From: an uncultured Prevotella sp.
Lineage (GTDB): Bacteria; Bacteroidota; Bacteroidia; Bacteroidales; Bacteroidaceae
DNA: 64,000 nt
Direction: 5' to 3'
NCBI GenBank assembly: GCA_900553595.1
Contig: USEC01000007.1
Span: forward strand, 1 to 64,000
Part shown: piece after piece, positions 33,457-42,719 of the stretch
Layout: every line of letters begins with the position of its first letter
How positions within the stretch are numbered: position 1 is the stretch's first letter
Made by a program: the position numbers and the translations under genes
The notes under the pieces: generated by a model
Seen by the model: the letters and a program-made list of their open reading frames with translations, nothing else
Told to the model about the DNA's origin: nothing
Databases searched by the model: none

Positions 33457-36213
33457 ATGAACACTCACCGCTCACGCCTTTTGCGCCTCGTGCTCACCCT
33501 TGCCGTACTGCTCGTTGCCGCTGCAATGGCTGTGTCGTGTGCCGGCAACGGGCAGAAACGATATGTCATCGGCGTGTCGCAATGCTCGGAAGACACATGG
33601 CGCGAAAAGCTGAATGAGGAGCTGCGCATCGCTGCCATGTATTATAATAATGTGGACTTGCGCATCTCGTCGGCTTTCGACGATGTGCAGTTGCAGACGC
33701 AACAGATAGACAAATTCGTGAAACAGGGCGTTGACTTGCTCATCGTCGCACCGGGGCAGGTGACCATCTCGCCCGCCATCGACCGTGCCTACGAGGCAGG
33801 AATCCCCGTCATCATATTCGACCGCCGCACCCGTTCCGACAAATACACCGCCTACATCGGTGCCGACAACCGAGAAATAGGGGCGTCGATGGGCGAATAT
33901 CTCGCTTCGGCACTCGCTGGAAAGGGCAGGATAGTAGAGTTGTGCGGACTCTCGTCGTCGTCGCCCGCCATTGAGCGCAGCAGCGGTTTCGACAGCGTAG
34001 TGGCGGTGCGTCAGGACCTTTCGATAGTGAAAAAGCTGCACGCCGACTGGACTGAGCAGGGTGCCTACCGTGTGACCGACTCGCTGCTGAGCACTGCCCA
34101 TCCTGATTTCGACTGCGTTTTCGCCCACAACGACCGCATGGCTGTGGGTGCACGCCGGGCTGCAAAGAAGCACGGACTGGATGTGGACAGAATCAAGTTC
34201 TGCGGCATCGACGCCATGCCGCAGCCCGGAGGCGGAATGCAACTCGTGTGCGACGGCGTGCTCATGGCGTCGTATATCTACCCTACGCGGGGCGACGAGG
34301 TGATGAAACTGGCTTCCGACATACTCACCGGGAAGAAGTTCAACCGCGAAAACCGCCTATCTTCGGCTCTCGTCACACGCGACAATGCACGCGTACTGCT
34401 CATGCAGAATGACGAGACGGTGCGCCAGCAGCACCACCTTTCGGCTCTGCGCTCGCGTGTGGACAAAGCCGCCGCCGACTTCAACACGCAGCGTGAGTAT
34501 CTGCTCATATTCATTGTCGTCACCGTGCTGCTTGTGGTGGCGTGCGCAAGTGCCGTGAATGCCTATCTTGCCAAGGCGCGTGTGAACCGCCGCCTCAGCG
34601 ACTCCATGGAGCAGCAACGCCAGCTTACGCACGAGATGGAGGAAATGACGCAGACACAGTTGCGCTTCTTCACCAACGTGAGCCATGAGCTCCGCACGCC
34701 GCTCACGCTCATTGCGGGACCTGCCGGACAGTTGCTCGACGACCCTTCACTTCCTCCGCGCCACCGTCCGCTGGTGCAGATGGTGCAGCGCAACACAAGG
34801 ATTCTGACGCAGCTCGTGGGCGAAATACTCGATTTCCGCAAGGTACAGAACAACAAGGCGGTGCTGCGCCTCAACCGTTTCCCGCTCGCATGCGCCCTCA
34901 ACACATGGGCCGACGACTTCAAGGCGGTGGCGCAGCAGCGCGGAATAGGCATTACCGTTTGCACGGAAGGTCCCGGTTGCGATGCCGACATAATCGCCGA
35001 CCGTGACAAGGTGGAGCACATCTATTTCAATCTCATGTCGAATGCGCTGAAATACACATCCGCCGGGGGCAGCATAACGACTTCGCTCACACGCGACGCC
35101 AACCGCTTCGTCATCAGCGTGAGCGACACCGGCAGGGGAATAGCCGCAGAAGAACTGCCGCATCTGTTCGAACGCTTCTACCAGGCGAAGTCGTCTGTCG
35201 GCGGGACAGGCATAGGTCTGTCGCTCGTCAAGGCCTATGCCGACCTGCACCACGGCGAGGTGAACGCGCAAAGCACGCTTGGCAAAGGCACGGTGTTCAC
35301 CGTTTCGCTCCCCGCAGAGCAGTCGGGCTACGACCCGGCAGCCGACATCCAACCCGAAACTCAGCGTGAAGGCACGCTGATTGACGACAGCTACATCCCC
35401 ATAGACACCGATGCGGAGACCAATTCGCAGTGCATCACCGACGCCGAAGACTTCGATGCCGACAAACCTCTGGTGCTTGTCATCGACGACAACAACGAAA
35501 TGCGGGCATATCTGCGCTCCATACTGTCAGGAAAGTATAATGTCTCGGAGGCTTCCGACGGGCGGCAGGGTCTGGAAAAGGCTCGCCGTGAAGTGCCGAA
35601 ACTCATAGTCTGCGACGTGATGATGCCCGTAATGGACGGTCTGGAACTCACGCGCCACATCAAGGAAGACACCGCCACGAGCCACATTCCCGTGATTCTG
35701 CTCACGGCGCGGTCGCTTCCCGAACAGAGGGAAGAGGGATATGGCACGGGAGCCGACTCGTATATCACCAAACCTTTCACCGGAAACGTGCTCCTTGCAC
35801 GCATCGACAACCTGCTGCGCTCGCGTGTCCTGCTCAAATCCATATTCTCAGGAAACAGCGAGGAAGACGAGGAGGAGAGCCGGCTCGGCAGCACCGACAA
35901 GTCGTTCGTCGAACGTTTGCGCGACATAATACACCGCAACCTCGCCGACAGCGGTTTCTCCGTGGAGCTTCTGGGCGTGGAAATAGGACTCTCGCGCGTG
36001 CAGCTCTACCGCAAGGTGAAGGCCATTACGGGTCAGACACCCGTGGAACTGCTGCGCAAGGCACGCTTGGAAAAGGCACGGTGGATGATAGAACACACTG
36101 AAAAGTCGATGTCGGAGATAGCCTACGACACGGGCTTCACATCGCCGTCATATTTCACCAAGTGCTTCAAAGACGAGTTCGGAACGAGTCCCGGAGGCTT
36201 GCGCGGACAGTGA
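33457..36213 (+). CDS. Hybrid two-component system sensor/regulator with sugar-binding periplasmic domain (fructose-sensing type)
   Basis: A 918-aa one-protein two-component system. Order: N-terminal signal/anchor (8-28), periplasmic LacI/ribose-binding-like domain (~35-310: YVIGVSQCSEDTWREKL, VDLLIVAPGQ, GIPVIIFDRRT), transmembrane helix (~349-372), HisKA with H-box VSHELRTPLTL (H about 410), HATPase (SNALKYTS, DTGRGIAAEE, GTGIGLSLVKAY), receiver with phospho-aspartate in CDVMMPVMDG (about 720), and a C-terminal AraC-type HTH (SEIAYDTGFTSPSYFTKCF). The layout is that of the Bacteroides thetaiotaomicron fructan sensor BT1754, which binds fructose. With GH32, a transporter and a fructokinase opposite, the same ligand is likely here (inference). 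Confidence 0.93.
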   Translation: MNTHRSRLLRLVLTLAVLLVAAAMAVSCAGNGQKRYVIGVSQCSEDTWREKLNEELRIAAMYYNNVDLRISSAFDDVQLQTQQIDKFVKQGVDLLIVAPGQVTISPAIDRAYEAGIPVIIFDRRTRSDKYTAYIGADNREIGASMGEYLASALAGKGRIVELCGLSSSSPAIERSSGFDSVVAVRQDLSIVKKLHADWTEQGAYRVTDSLLSTAHPDFDCVFAHNDRMAVGARRAAKKHGLDVDRIKFCGIDAMPQPGGGMQLVCDGVLMASYIYPTRGDEVMKLASDILTGKKFNRENRLSSALVTRDNARVLLMQNDETVRQQHHLSALRSRVDKAAADFNTQREYLLIFIVVTVLLVVACASAVNAYLAKARVNRRLSDSMEQQRQLTHEMEEMTQTQLRFFTNVSHELRTPLTLIAGPAGQLLDDPSLPPRHRPLVQMVQRNTRILTQLVGEILDFRKVQNNKAVLRLNRFPLACALNTWADDFKAVAQQRGIGITVCTEGPGCDADIIADRDKVEHIYFNLMSNALKYTSAGGSITTSLTRDANRFVISVSDTGRGIAAEELPHLFERFYQAKSSVGGTGIGLSLVKAYADLHHGEVNAQSTLGKGTVFTVSLPAEQSGYDPAADIQPETQREGTLIDDSYIPIDTDAETNSQCITDAEDFDADKPLVLVIDDNNEMRAYLRSILSGKYNVSEASDGRQGLEKARREVPKLIVCDVMMPVMDGLELTRHIKEDTATSHIPVILLTARSLPEQREEGYGTGADSYITKPFTGNVLLARIDNLLRSRVLLKSIFSGNSEEDEEESRLGSTDKSFVERLRDIIHRNLADSGFSVELLGVEIGLSRVQLYRKVKAITGQTPVELLRKARLEKARWMIEHTEKSMSEIAYDTGFTSPSYFTKCFKDEFGTSPGGLRGQ

Positions 36214-36265
36214 AACAGACTCCATGATGAGTGAATGCTTATAGAAAAAGAAAGGAAAAAAGCCA

Positions 36266-39223
36266 ATGGTACCACAGGAATACAGCCAGTTTTATCTGAA
36301 AGATGTCACGTTTGTCAATCTGATGATGCGCCGCATCTACAATGTTCTCATCGTCGCCAACCCCTACGATGCCTTTATGCTTGAGGACGACGGGCGTGTG
36401 GAGGAGAAGATTTACAACGAGTATGTGGAGCTGGGACTGCGTTATCCGCCCACATTCACGCAGGTGAGCACCACCGAGGAAGCCTATCAGGTGCTGCGGA
36501 CAATGAACATCGACCTCGTGATATGTATGCCGGGCAATGCCGACAACGATGCGTTCAGCGTGGCACACGACATAAAAGCGGGTTTCCCCACGATACACTG
36601 CGTGGTGCTTACGCCTTTCTCCCACGGCATAACGAAGCGTATGCAGAACGAGGACTTGAGCATTTTCGACTACGTCTTCTGCTGGCTCGGCAACACGAAC
36701 CTCATCCTTTCCATCATAAAACTCATAGAGGACAAGATGAATCTCGACCGCGATGTCCGCGAAGGAGGCGTCCAGATGATTCTGCTTGTGGAGGACAGCA
36801 TACGCTTTTACAGCAGCATCCTGCCCAATCTCTATAATTATATCCTCGCACAGAGCAAGCGTTTCTCCACCGAAGCACTCAACCGTCATGCCGCAACACT
36901 GCGTATGCGCGGACGGCCCAAGGTGGTGCTGGCCCGCACCTACGAGGAGGCTATGGACATTTACAGCCGTTATGCCGACAATATCCACGGTGTAATCAGC
37001 GATGTGCGCTTCCCCGTGGGAGGCGAAAAGGATGCAGAAGCAGGTCTGAAACTGTTGCGTGCCATTCGCAAGAACGACCCCTTCCTGCCGCTGATAATGG
37101 AGAGTTCGGAGGCGGAGAACCGTGAAAAGGCAGAGGCTGAAGGCTTCCGCTTCGTCGATAAGAACTCGAAAAAGATGAGCATCGACCTGCGGCGGCTCAT
37201 GGAGGAGCACATGGGCTTCGGCGACTTCATATTCCGCGACCCCGTGACGCACGCCGAGATAATGCGCATACACAACCTGAAGGAGTTGCAGGACAACATC
37301 TTCCGCATCCCGGACGACTCCATGCTCTACCATATTTCGCGCAACCACATGAGCCGTTGGCTCTCCGCCCGTGCCATATTCCCCGTATCTGAGTTTCTGA
37401 AGAAGGTGACATGGCAACGCTTGCAGGATGTGGCTGCCCACCGGAAAATCATTTTCGACGCCATAGTGCAGTACCGCCACATGAAGAACATAGGCATCGT
37501 GGCGGTGTTCGACCGCATGAAATTCGACTCCTACTCGCACTTCGCGCGCATCGGCGAAGGCTCGCTCGGAGGCAAAGGGCGCGGTCTGGCGTTCCTCGAC
37601 AACATCATAAAGACGCATCCGGAGTTTAATTCTTTCCCGAACGCGACGGTGCAGATACCCAAGACGGTGGTGCTCTGCACCGACATCTTCGACCAGTTCA
37701 TGGAGCAGAACAACCTCTACCAGATTGCGCTGAGCGATGCTTCCGACGAAGATATACTGCGCCACTTCCTCCACGCACAGTTGCCCGACACGCTGATAGC
37801 CGACTTCTTCACCTTCTTCGAGGCTACGAAGAGTCCAATCGCCATACGTTCGAGTTCGCTTCTTGAGGACGCTCACTACCAGCCGTTCGCCGGAATCTAC
37901 TCCACCTACATGATTCCGTACCTCAACGACAAGTACGCCATGCTCGAAATGCTTGCCTGTGCCATCAAGGGCGTTTATGCTTCGGTGTATTACCGCGATT
38001 CGAAGGCCTACATGACAGCCACAAGCAACGTGATAGACCAGGAGAAGATGGCTGTAATCCTGCAGGAAGTGGTGGGCAAGCAGCACGACACACGCTATTA
38101 TCCCAACATTTCCGGCGTGCTGCGCTCGCTCAACTACTATCCCATAGGCGACGAACGGGCGGAGGACGGCATTGCCTCGCTCGCCTTGGGACTCGGCAAA
38201 TACATCGTAGATGGAGGTCAGACGCTGCGCGTTTCGCCTTACCATCCGCACCAGGTGTTGCAGACGAGCGAACTGGAGACGGCTCTCCGCGAGACGCAGA
38301 CACGCTTCTACGCCCTCGATATGGCACATGTGGGCAACGACTTCAAGGTGGATGACGGCTTCAACATACTGAATCTGAAGGTGAAGGAAGCCGAGAAAGA
38401 CCGCTCGCTCAACTTCATCGCATCGACCTACGACCCTTACGACAACGTGATTCGCGACGGACTCTACGACGGCGGACGCAAAATCATATCGTTCAGCGGC
38501 GTGCTCCAGCAGGGAGTGTTCCCCCTGCCGGAACTGTTGCAGATGTCGATGAAGTACGGTTCCGAGGCCATGCGCCGCCCAGTGGAGATAGAGTTCGCCT
38601 GCAATCTCAACTCCGACCGCACGGGAAGTCTTTACCTCTTGCAGATACGCCCCATTGTCGATGCCAAGCAGATGCTCGACGAGGATGTCGCGGCAGTGCC
38701 CGACGAGCGGTGTCTGGTGCGTTCCCACAACTCGTTGGGACACGGAGTGAGCGACGATGTGGTGGATGTGGTGTATGTAAAGACCGACGACAACTTCACG
38801 GCGATAGACAATCCCGTCACCGCACGGGAGATAGAAGACATCAACCGCCGATTTCTTGACGAAGGCAGGAACTACATCCTCGTGGGTCCCGGACGCTGGG
38901 GTTCGAGCGACCCGTGGCTTGGCGTGCCGGTGAAGTGGCCCCACATCAGCGCGGCGAGGGTGATAGTGGAGGTGACACTGAAGCACTATCGTGTGGACCC
39001 GAGCCAAGGCACGCACTTCTTCCAGAACCTTACGAGCTTCGGCGTGGGCTACTTCACGGTGGATTCCACTGCCGGCAACGGAATGTTCAACAAGGCTTTG
39101 CTCGACTCCATGCCCGCCGTCGAGGAGACGGAGCATGTGCGCCATGTGCGTTTCGCCACGCCGCTGCGCATCATGATGGACGGCAAAAAGCAGGAGGGAG
39201 CAGTGCTCCTCCCCACCGACTGA
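36266..39223 (+). CDS. PEP synthase-like protein: receiver-like N-terminus plus PEP/pyruvate-binding domain
   Basis: A 985-aa cytoplasmic protein. The first ~330 residues hold two receiver-like alpha/beta domains (MRRIYNVLIVANPYDAFMLE with IDLVICMPGNAD; then VQMILLVEDSIRFYSSILP with IHGVISDVRFPVGGEKDAEAG). From ~420 to 810 there is a PPDK_N/PEP-pyruvate ATP-grasp region (GSLGGKGRGLAFL, SPIAIRSSSLLEDAH, FAGIYSTYM, LYLLQIRPIVDA). A unique C-terminal part follows (GRWGSSDPWLGVPVKW, GTHFFQNLTSFGVGYF). The swivelling phosphohistidine domain and the TIM barrel of true PEP synthase are absent, so ordinary PEP synthesis is unlikely; transfer of phosphate to another target is possible. It follows the sensor gene by 52 bases. 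Confidence 0.8.
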   Translation: MVPQEYSQFYLKDVTFVNLMMRRIYNVLIVANPYDAFMLEDDGRVEEKIYNEYVELGLRYPPTFTQVSTTEEAYQVLRTMNIDLVICMPGNADNDAFSVAHDIKAGFPTIHCVVLTPFSHGITKRMQNEDLSIFDYVFCWLGNTNLILSIIKLIEDKMNLDRDVREGGVQMILLVEDSIRFYSSILPNLYNYILAQSKRFSTEALNRHAATLRMRGRPKVVLARTYEEAMDIYSRYADNIHGVISDVRFPVGGEKDAEAGLKLLRAIRKNDPFLPLIMESSEAENREKAEAEGFRFVDKNSKKMSIDLRRLMEEHMGFGDFIFRDPVTHAEIMRIHNLKELQDNIFRIPDDSMLYHISRNHMSRWLSARAIFPVSEFLKKVTWQRLQDVAAHRKIIFDAIVQYRHMKNIGIVAVFDRMKFDSYSHFARIGEGSLGGKGRGLAFLDNIIKTHPEFNSFPNATVQIPKTVVLCTDIFDQFMEQNNLYQIALSDASDEDILRHFLHAQLPDTLIADFFTFFEATKSPIAIRSSSLLEDAHYQPFAGIYSTYMIPYLNDKYAMLEMLACAIKGVYASVYYRDSKAYMTATSNVIDQEKMAVILQEVVGKQHDTRYYPNISGVLRSLNYYPIGDERAEDGIASLALGLGKYIVDGGQTLRVSPYHPHQVLQTSELETALRETQTRFYALDMAHVGNDFKVDDGFNILNLKVKEAEKDRSLNFIASTYDPYDNVIRDGLYDGGRKIISFSGVLQQGVFPLPELLQMSMKYGSEAMRRPVEIEFACNLNSDRTGSLYLLQIRPIVDAKQMLDEDVAAVPDERCLVRSHNSLGHGVSDDVVDVVYVKTDDNFTAIDNPVTAREIEDINRRFLDEGRNYILVGPGRWGSSDPWLGVPVKWPHISAARVIVEVTLKHYRVDPSQGTHFFQNLTSFGVGYFTVDSTAGNGMFNKALLDSMPAVEETEHVRHVRFATPLRIMMDGKKQEGAVLLPTD

Positions 39224-39256
39224 CGCTGGCGGAAACACACGCGTTATTTACCCCGT

Positions 39257-39348
39257 TTTCAAACAAGGCTTCTTTGCATTCAAAAGAAGCCTTGTTTGCG
39301 TTCAAAAGAAGCCTTGTTTGCGATGCAAAGAAGCCTTGTTTTCAAACC
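39257..39348. repeat. Modular intergenic repeat array G (four modules)
   Basis: TTTTCAAACAAGGCTTCTTT followed by three inverted modules (AAAAGAAGCCTTGTTTG twice, CAAAGAAGCCTTGTTTT), ending TTTTCAAACC. The arrangement and flanks are almost the same as in array D and array H. It lies between the PEP-synthase-like gene and hpt. Confidence 0.92.
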
Positions 39349-39498
39349 TGCTGCAATCTGCCTGAAAATCAGTCATGTTTGCGGCAGGATGTGAGCTTGT
39401 GCCACTTACGCTGCACATTGCCCGTGGCTGGCGGACAAAAAATGGACGGCAGCGGCAAATATATGGCGTCGCAGCACCGTGGTTTGCCATATTTTTAG

Positions 39499-39506
39499 TA
39501 ATTTTG
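39499..39506 (+). promoter_or_regulatory. -7 element of hpt
   Basis: TAATTTTG lies 28 bases before the hpt ATG at 39534. A TTTG at 39483-39486 is too close (12 bases) to be a proper -33 element. Confidence 0.4.
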
Positions 39507-39533
39507 CGCAATAATTCAAGAATACGTTCCTAT

Positions 39534-40070
39534 ATGAATACAGTGAAAATCAAGGACAAGACATTCCGGTTGTCTATTCCTGAATCCGACATAATGAAGA
39601 ACATCCAGGCCGTGGCCGACCAGATGAACCGCGACCTTGAGGGCAAAACGCCGCTGCTCCTTGCCGTGCTCAACGGCTCGTTCATGTTCGCTGCCGACCT
39701 CATGCGTATGCTCACCATCCCCTGCGAAATATCGTTCGTGAAGCTGTCATCCTACGAAGGCACATCGACTACGGGCAACGTGAAGCAGCTCATAGGCCTC
39801 AATCAGGACATAAAGGACCGCGACGTGGTCGTGGTGGAGGACATTGTGGAGTCGGGTATCACCATGTGCGAATTGATAAAGATGCTCGAAGAAAAGCAGC
39901 CCGCATCGGTGCGTGTATGCACACTGCTTCAGAAACCCGAATGTTTGCGCGTGCCTCTCACGGTGGACTATGTGGCTATGAAGATACCCAACGACTTCAT
40001 CGTGGGCTACGGACTCGATTACGACCAGGAAGGACGCAACCTCCGCGACATCTACACCGTGGTGGAGTAG
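39534..40070 (+). CDS. hpt: Hypoxanthine phosphoribosyltransferase
   Basis: A 178-aa purine salvage enzyme that converts hypoxanthine (and guanine) plus PRPP to IMP or GMP. It contains PLLLAVLNGSFMFAADLMR (residues ~42-60), VKLSSYEGTSTTG (flexible catalytic loop), the PRPP motif VVVVEDIVESGITM (~98-111) and VGYGLDYDQEGRNL near the C-terminus. Length is typical. The start at 39534 is favoured by the promoter position and family length over an upstream in-frame ATG at 39375. Confidence 0.95.
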   Translation: MNTVKIKDKTFRLSIPESDIMKNIQAVADQMNRDLEGKTPLLLAVLNGSFMFAADLMRMLTIPCEISFVKLSSYEGTSTTGNVKQLIGLNQDIKDRDVVVVEDIVESGITMCELIKMLEEKQPASVRVCTLLQKPECLRVPLTVDYVAMKIPNDFIVGYGLDYDQEGRNLRDIYTVVE

Positions 40071-40231
40071 GACGCAGGAGCGTCACGCAGTATAGCGACG
40101 ACACGGTCGTGCTCTGCGGCACAACACTGCCGCAGACACGAAGTTGTGCGCGTCTGTGTGCCAAGCGGTAGCACATAACGGCAGAAACCAATAAAATCAA
40201 TATATATATAAACCAACTTTAAAGTGAAAAG

Positions 40232-40804
40232 ATGAAGAACATCGTAATTTTCGGCGCCCCTGGTTCAGGAAAGGGCACACAGAGCGATCTCATGATCGAG
40301 AAGTACGGCTTCAACCATATCTCTACCGGCGACGTGCTGCGCAGCGAGATAAAGAACGGAACCGAGCTTGGAAAGACAGCCAAAGGATTCATCGACAACG
40401 GACAACTCATCCCCGACGAGCTCATGGTGAACATCCTCGCCAGCGTCTATGACAGCTTCGGCAAGGAACACAAAGGCGTAATCTTCGACGGATTCCCACG
40501 CACCATACCGCAGGCAGAAGCCCTGAAGAAAATGCTCAGCGAGCGCGGTCACAAGGTAGCTGCAATGATAGAGCTCGACGTTCCCGAAGAGGAACTCATG
40601 AAGCGACTCATCAAGCGCGGCCAGGAGAGCGGACGCTCCGACGACAACGCCGAGACAATAAAGAAGCGTCTCGATGTATATCACAACCAGACAGCACCCC
40701 TCATCGACTGGTACAAGAACGAAGGTGTGCACCACCACATCAACGGTCTTGGCGAACTCAACCGCATCTTCGGCGACATCTGCAGCGTAATCGACGCTCT
40801 GTAA
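40232..40804 (+). CDS. adk: Adenylate kinase
   Basis: A 190-aa kinase that converts ATP plus AMP to two ADP. The P-loop GAPGSGKGTQ (residues 8-17), STGDVLRSEI (AMP site), IFDGFPRTIPQAEAL and RGQESGRSDDN are present. The LID region between the last two is short and lacks the zinc-type insertion, as in the short adenylate kinases of Bacteroidetes. It follows hpt by 161 bases, which hold a GCGGCA/TGCCGC hairpin near 40117; the two genes may share a transcript. A long gap follows. Confidence 0.96.
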   Translation: MKNIVIFGAPGSGKGTQSDLMIEKYGFNHISTGDVLRSEIKNGTELGKTAKGFIDNGQLIPDELMVNILASVYDSFGKEHKGVIFDGFPRTIPQAEALKKMLSERGHKVAAMIELDVPEEELMKRLIKRGQESGRSDDNAETIKKRLDVYHNQTAPLIDWYKNEGVHHHINGLGELNRIFGDICSVIDAL

Positions 40805-40860
40805 TATAGACGGCGCATTCTGCTTAAACGGATTGAAAGACGGGACTCACATTATATATT

Positions 40861-41035
40861 AATTATGTAGGCTTACAGGCTGGACATGCTTCGACCCGCA
40901 AAGCATGCAATACTAAGAGAATGCTGTGAGGGAGTCGAGAGAAACCGGGCTTTGCCGGTGCTCAAATACAAGCCTTTTGCCCCCGTTAGCCTTAGGCGGA
41001 TTGACCTTATACGACTTTTGATAACTTCTTGATAC
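40861..41035. other. Structured intergenic stretch downstream of adk, possible dispersed element or RNA
   Basis: No gene is convincing. The plus strand holds two small hairpins (CATGCTT/AAGCATG near 40888-40910; ACCGG/CCGGT near 40948-40964). The minus strand keeps an open frame (PPKANGGKRLVFEHRQSPVS), stops, and then continues in another frame (LHALRVEACPACKPT). I have the impression that such strings recur between genes in related genomes, but I cannot check this. Confidence 0.3.
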
Positions 41036-41102
41036 AAAGGGTTTTCCCTGCTGTTGCCGGCAATGCGTGGCGCACAAGGAAAGCCCTTTCGTTTTCCCCG
41101 TT

Positions 41103-41171
41103 TTCAAACAAGGCTTCTTTGCGCTCAAAAGAAGCCTTGTTTGCATTGCAAAGAAGCCTTGTTTGCAAACC
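41103..41171. repeat. Modular intergenic repeat array H (three modules)
   Basis: TTTTCAAACAAGGCTTCTTT plus two inverted modules (AAAAGAAGCCTTGTTTG, CAAAGAAGCCTTGTTTG), ending GCAAACC. It looks like array G or D with one inverted module missing. It lies between adk and obgE. Confidence 0.92.
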
Positions 41172-41342
41172 GGGCAAAACACGCCTTCCTCGCAATGCCG
41201 CCATCGGGCGGTTGCCGGCACCTTCCGCATGGAGCGCACGGCAGCTGCCGGCGCATGAAAAAAGGCGGTGCAAAAACGGCAAACTTATTCATTTCCATGA
41301 TAAAAGTAGTGTCGGGCGGGGACAAGTCTGCATTATTTTTCG

Positions 41343-41350
41343 TAACTTTG
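41343..41350 (+). promoter_or_regulatory. -7 element upstream of obgE
   Basis: TAACTTTG fits TAnnTTTG but has no matching -33 element. It would give a leader of about 190 bases that contains a GCCTTTCC/GGGAAAGGC hairpin (about 41427-41456). Confidence 0.35.
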
Positions 41351-41549
41351 CAAGTGAAAAACTGCACTCGGCAGTGCGGAAACGGGTTTTTCTTTGCCGC
41401 GTTTGCGTTGCCATTGCAGGATGCAAAGCCTTTCCTTCGGGTTTTATATGGGAAAGGCCGCGCTTTGTTTAGTAAAGGCAGCATGCCCGTGTCCGTAGGC
41501 AAAGGCGCGGCGGCTGTGTGTAAATCATAACAACAATAGAAATAAAATA

Positions 41550-42719
41550 ATGGCAGAATCCAATTTCGTAGATTATGTAAAGATATATTGCCGCTCTGGA
41601 AAAGGCGGCCGTGGAAGCATGCACCTCAGACATGTGAAGTACAATCCCAACGGCGGTCCGGACGGCGGCGACGGCGGACACGGTGGAAGTATCTACCTGC
41701 GCGGCAACCATAACTACTGGACCCTGCTGCACTTGAAGTTCCAGCGCCATGTCTTCGCCGAGCACGGAGGCAACGGCGGGCGCGACAAGTGCCACGGCAA
41801 GGACGGTCAGGACGTGTATATCGATGTGCCGTGCGGCACCGTCGTCTATAACGCCGAGACGGGAAAATATGTGTGCGACGTGACATACGACGGTCAGGAA
41901 GTGTTGCTCCTTAAAGGCGGACGCGGCGGATTGGGCAACTTCCAGTTCCGTTCGGCCACCAACCAGGCACCGCGCTATGCACAGCCGGGCGAACCTATGG
42001 AGGAGATGACCATCATCCTCGAGCTGAAGCTGCTCGCCGATGTGGGTCTGGTGGGATTCCCCAATGCCGGCAAATCGACGCTTCTCTCGTCGCTTTCGAG
42101 TGCGCGTCCGAAGATAGCCAACTATCCCTTCACCACACTCGAACCGAGTCTGGGCATCGTGGAGTATCGCGACCACAAGTCGTTCGTCATGGCCGACATC
42201 CCCGGCATCATCGAAGGGGCGAGCGAAGGAAAGGGCCTTGGACTGCGCTTCCTGCGCCACATAGAGCGCAACTCGCTGCTGCTTTTCATGGTTCCGGGCG
42301 ATACCGACGACATAAAGCGTGAATATGAGGTGCTGCTCAACGAACTTCAGCAGTTCAACCCCGACATGCTCGACAAACACCGTGTGCTCGCCGTGACCAA
42401 ATGCGACCTGCTCGACGATGAGCTTATGGAGATGCTCCGCGAGACACTGCCCACCGATCTGCCCGTGGTGTTCATATCGTCGGTGAGCCGCCTTGGGCTG
42501 AACGAACTCAAGGATGTGCTCTGGCGCGAACTCAACAGCGAGAGCAACAAGTTGCAGAGCATCACCGCCGATGACACAATAGTGCATCGCGACAAGGATA
42601 TGAGCCGTTTCGCCGAGGAATTGAAAGCCGAAGGCGAGGACGAAATAGAATACATCGAAGTGGAAGATGTGGACGACCTTGAGGACTTTGAGTATGAGGA
42701 GGATTTCGATGAAGAATAG
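41550..42719 (+). CDS. obgE: GTPase Obg/CgtA
   Basis: A 389-aa ribosome-associated GTPase needed for 50S maturation and stress control. The N-terminal Obg fold (1-158) shows its glycine repeats (GGPDGGDGGHGGSIYLRG, GGNGGRDKCHGKDGQD). The G domain has P-loop GFPNAGKST (~168-176), switch region FTTLEPSLG, DIPGIIEGASEGKGLG and TKCDL. The last ~40 residues are very acidic (EDVDDLEDFEYEEDFDEE) in place of a TGS domain. The stop codon overlaps the start of pgeF, indicating translational coupling. Confidence 0.96.
   Translation: MAESNFVDYVKIYCRSGKGGRGSMHLRHVKYNPNGGPDGGDGGHGGSIYLRGNHNYWTLLHLKFQRHVFAEHGGNGGRDKCHGKDGQDVYIDVPCGTVVYNAETGKYVCDVTYDGQEVLLLKGGRGGLGNFQFRSATNQAPRYAQPGEPMEEMTIILELKLLADVGLVGFPNAGKSTLLSSLSSARPKIANYPFTTLEPSLGIVEYRDHKSFVMADIPGIIEGASEGKGLGLRFLRHIERNSLLLFMVPGDTDDIKREYEVLLNELQQFNPDMLDKHRVLAVTKCDLLDDELMEMLRETLPTDLPVVFISSVSRLGLNELKDVLWRELNSESNKLQSITADDTIVHRDKDMSRFAEELKAEGEDEIEYIEVEDVDDLEDFEYEEDFDEE

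Noticed and set aside
36239..39238. A 999-residue open frame on the minus strand
   Set aside because: It mirrors the PEP-synthase-like gene. Its product has no recognisable domain and is rich in His and Val as expected from an antisense shadow.
40861..41035. tmRNA, SRP RNA or RNase P RNA after adk
   Set aside because: The conserved core sequences of these RNAs are absent on both strands.
4423..41171. The 22-bp module arrays as CRISPR arrays
   Set aside because: Spacers would be only about 7 bases, repeats occur in both orientations within an array, and no cas genes are present.
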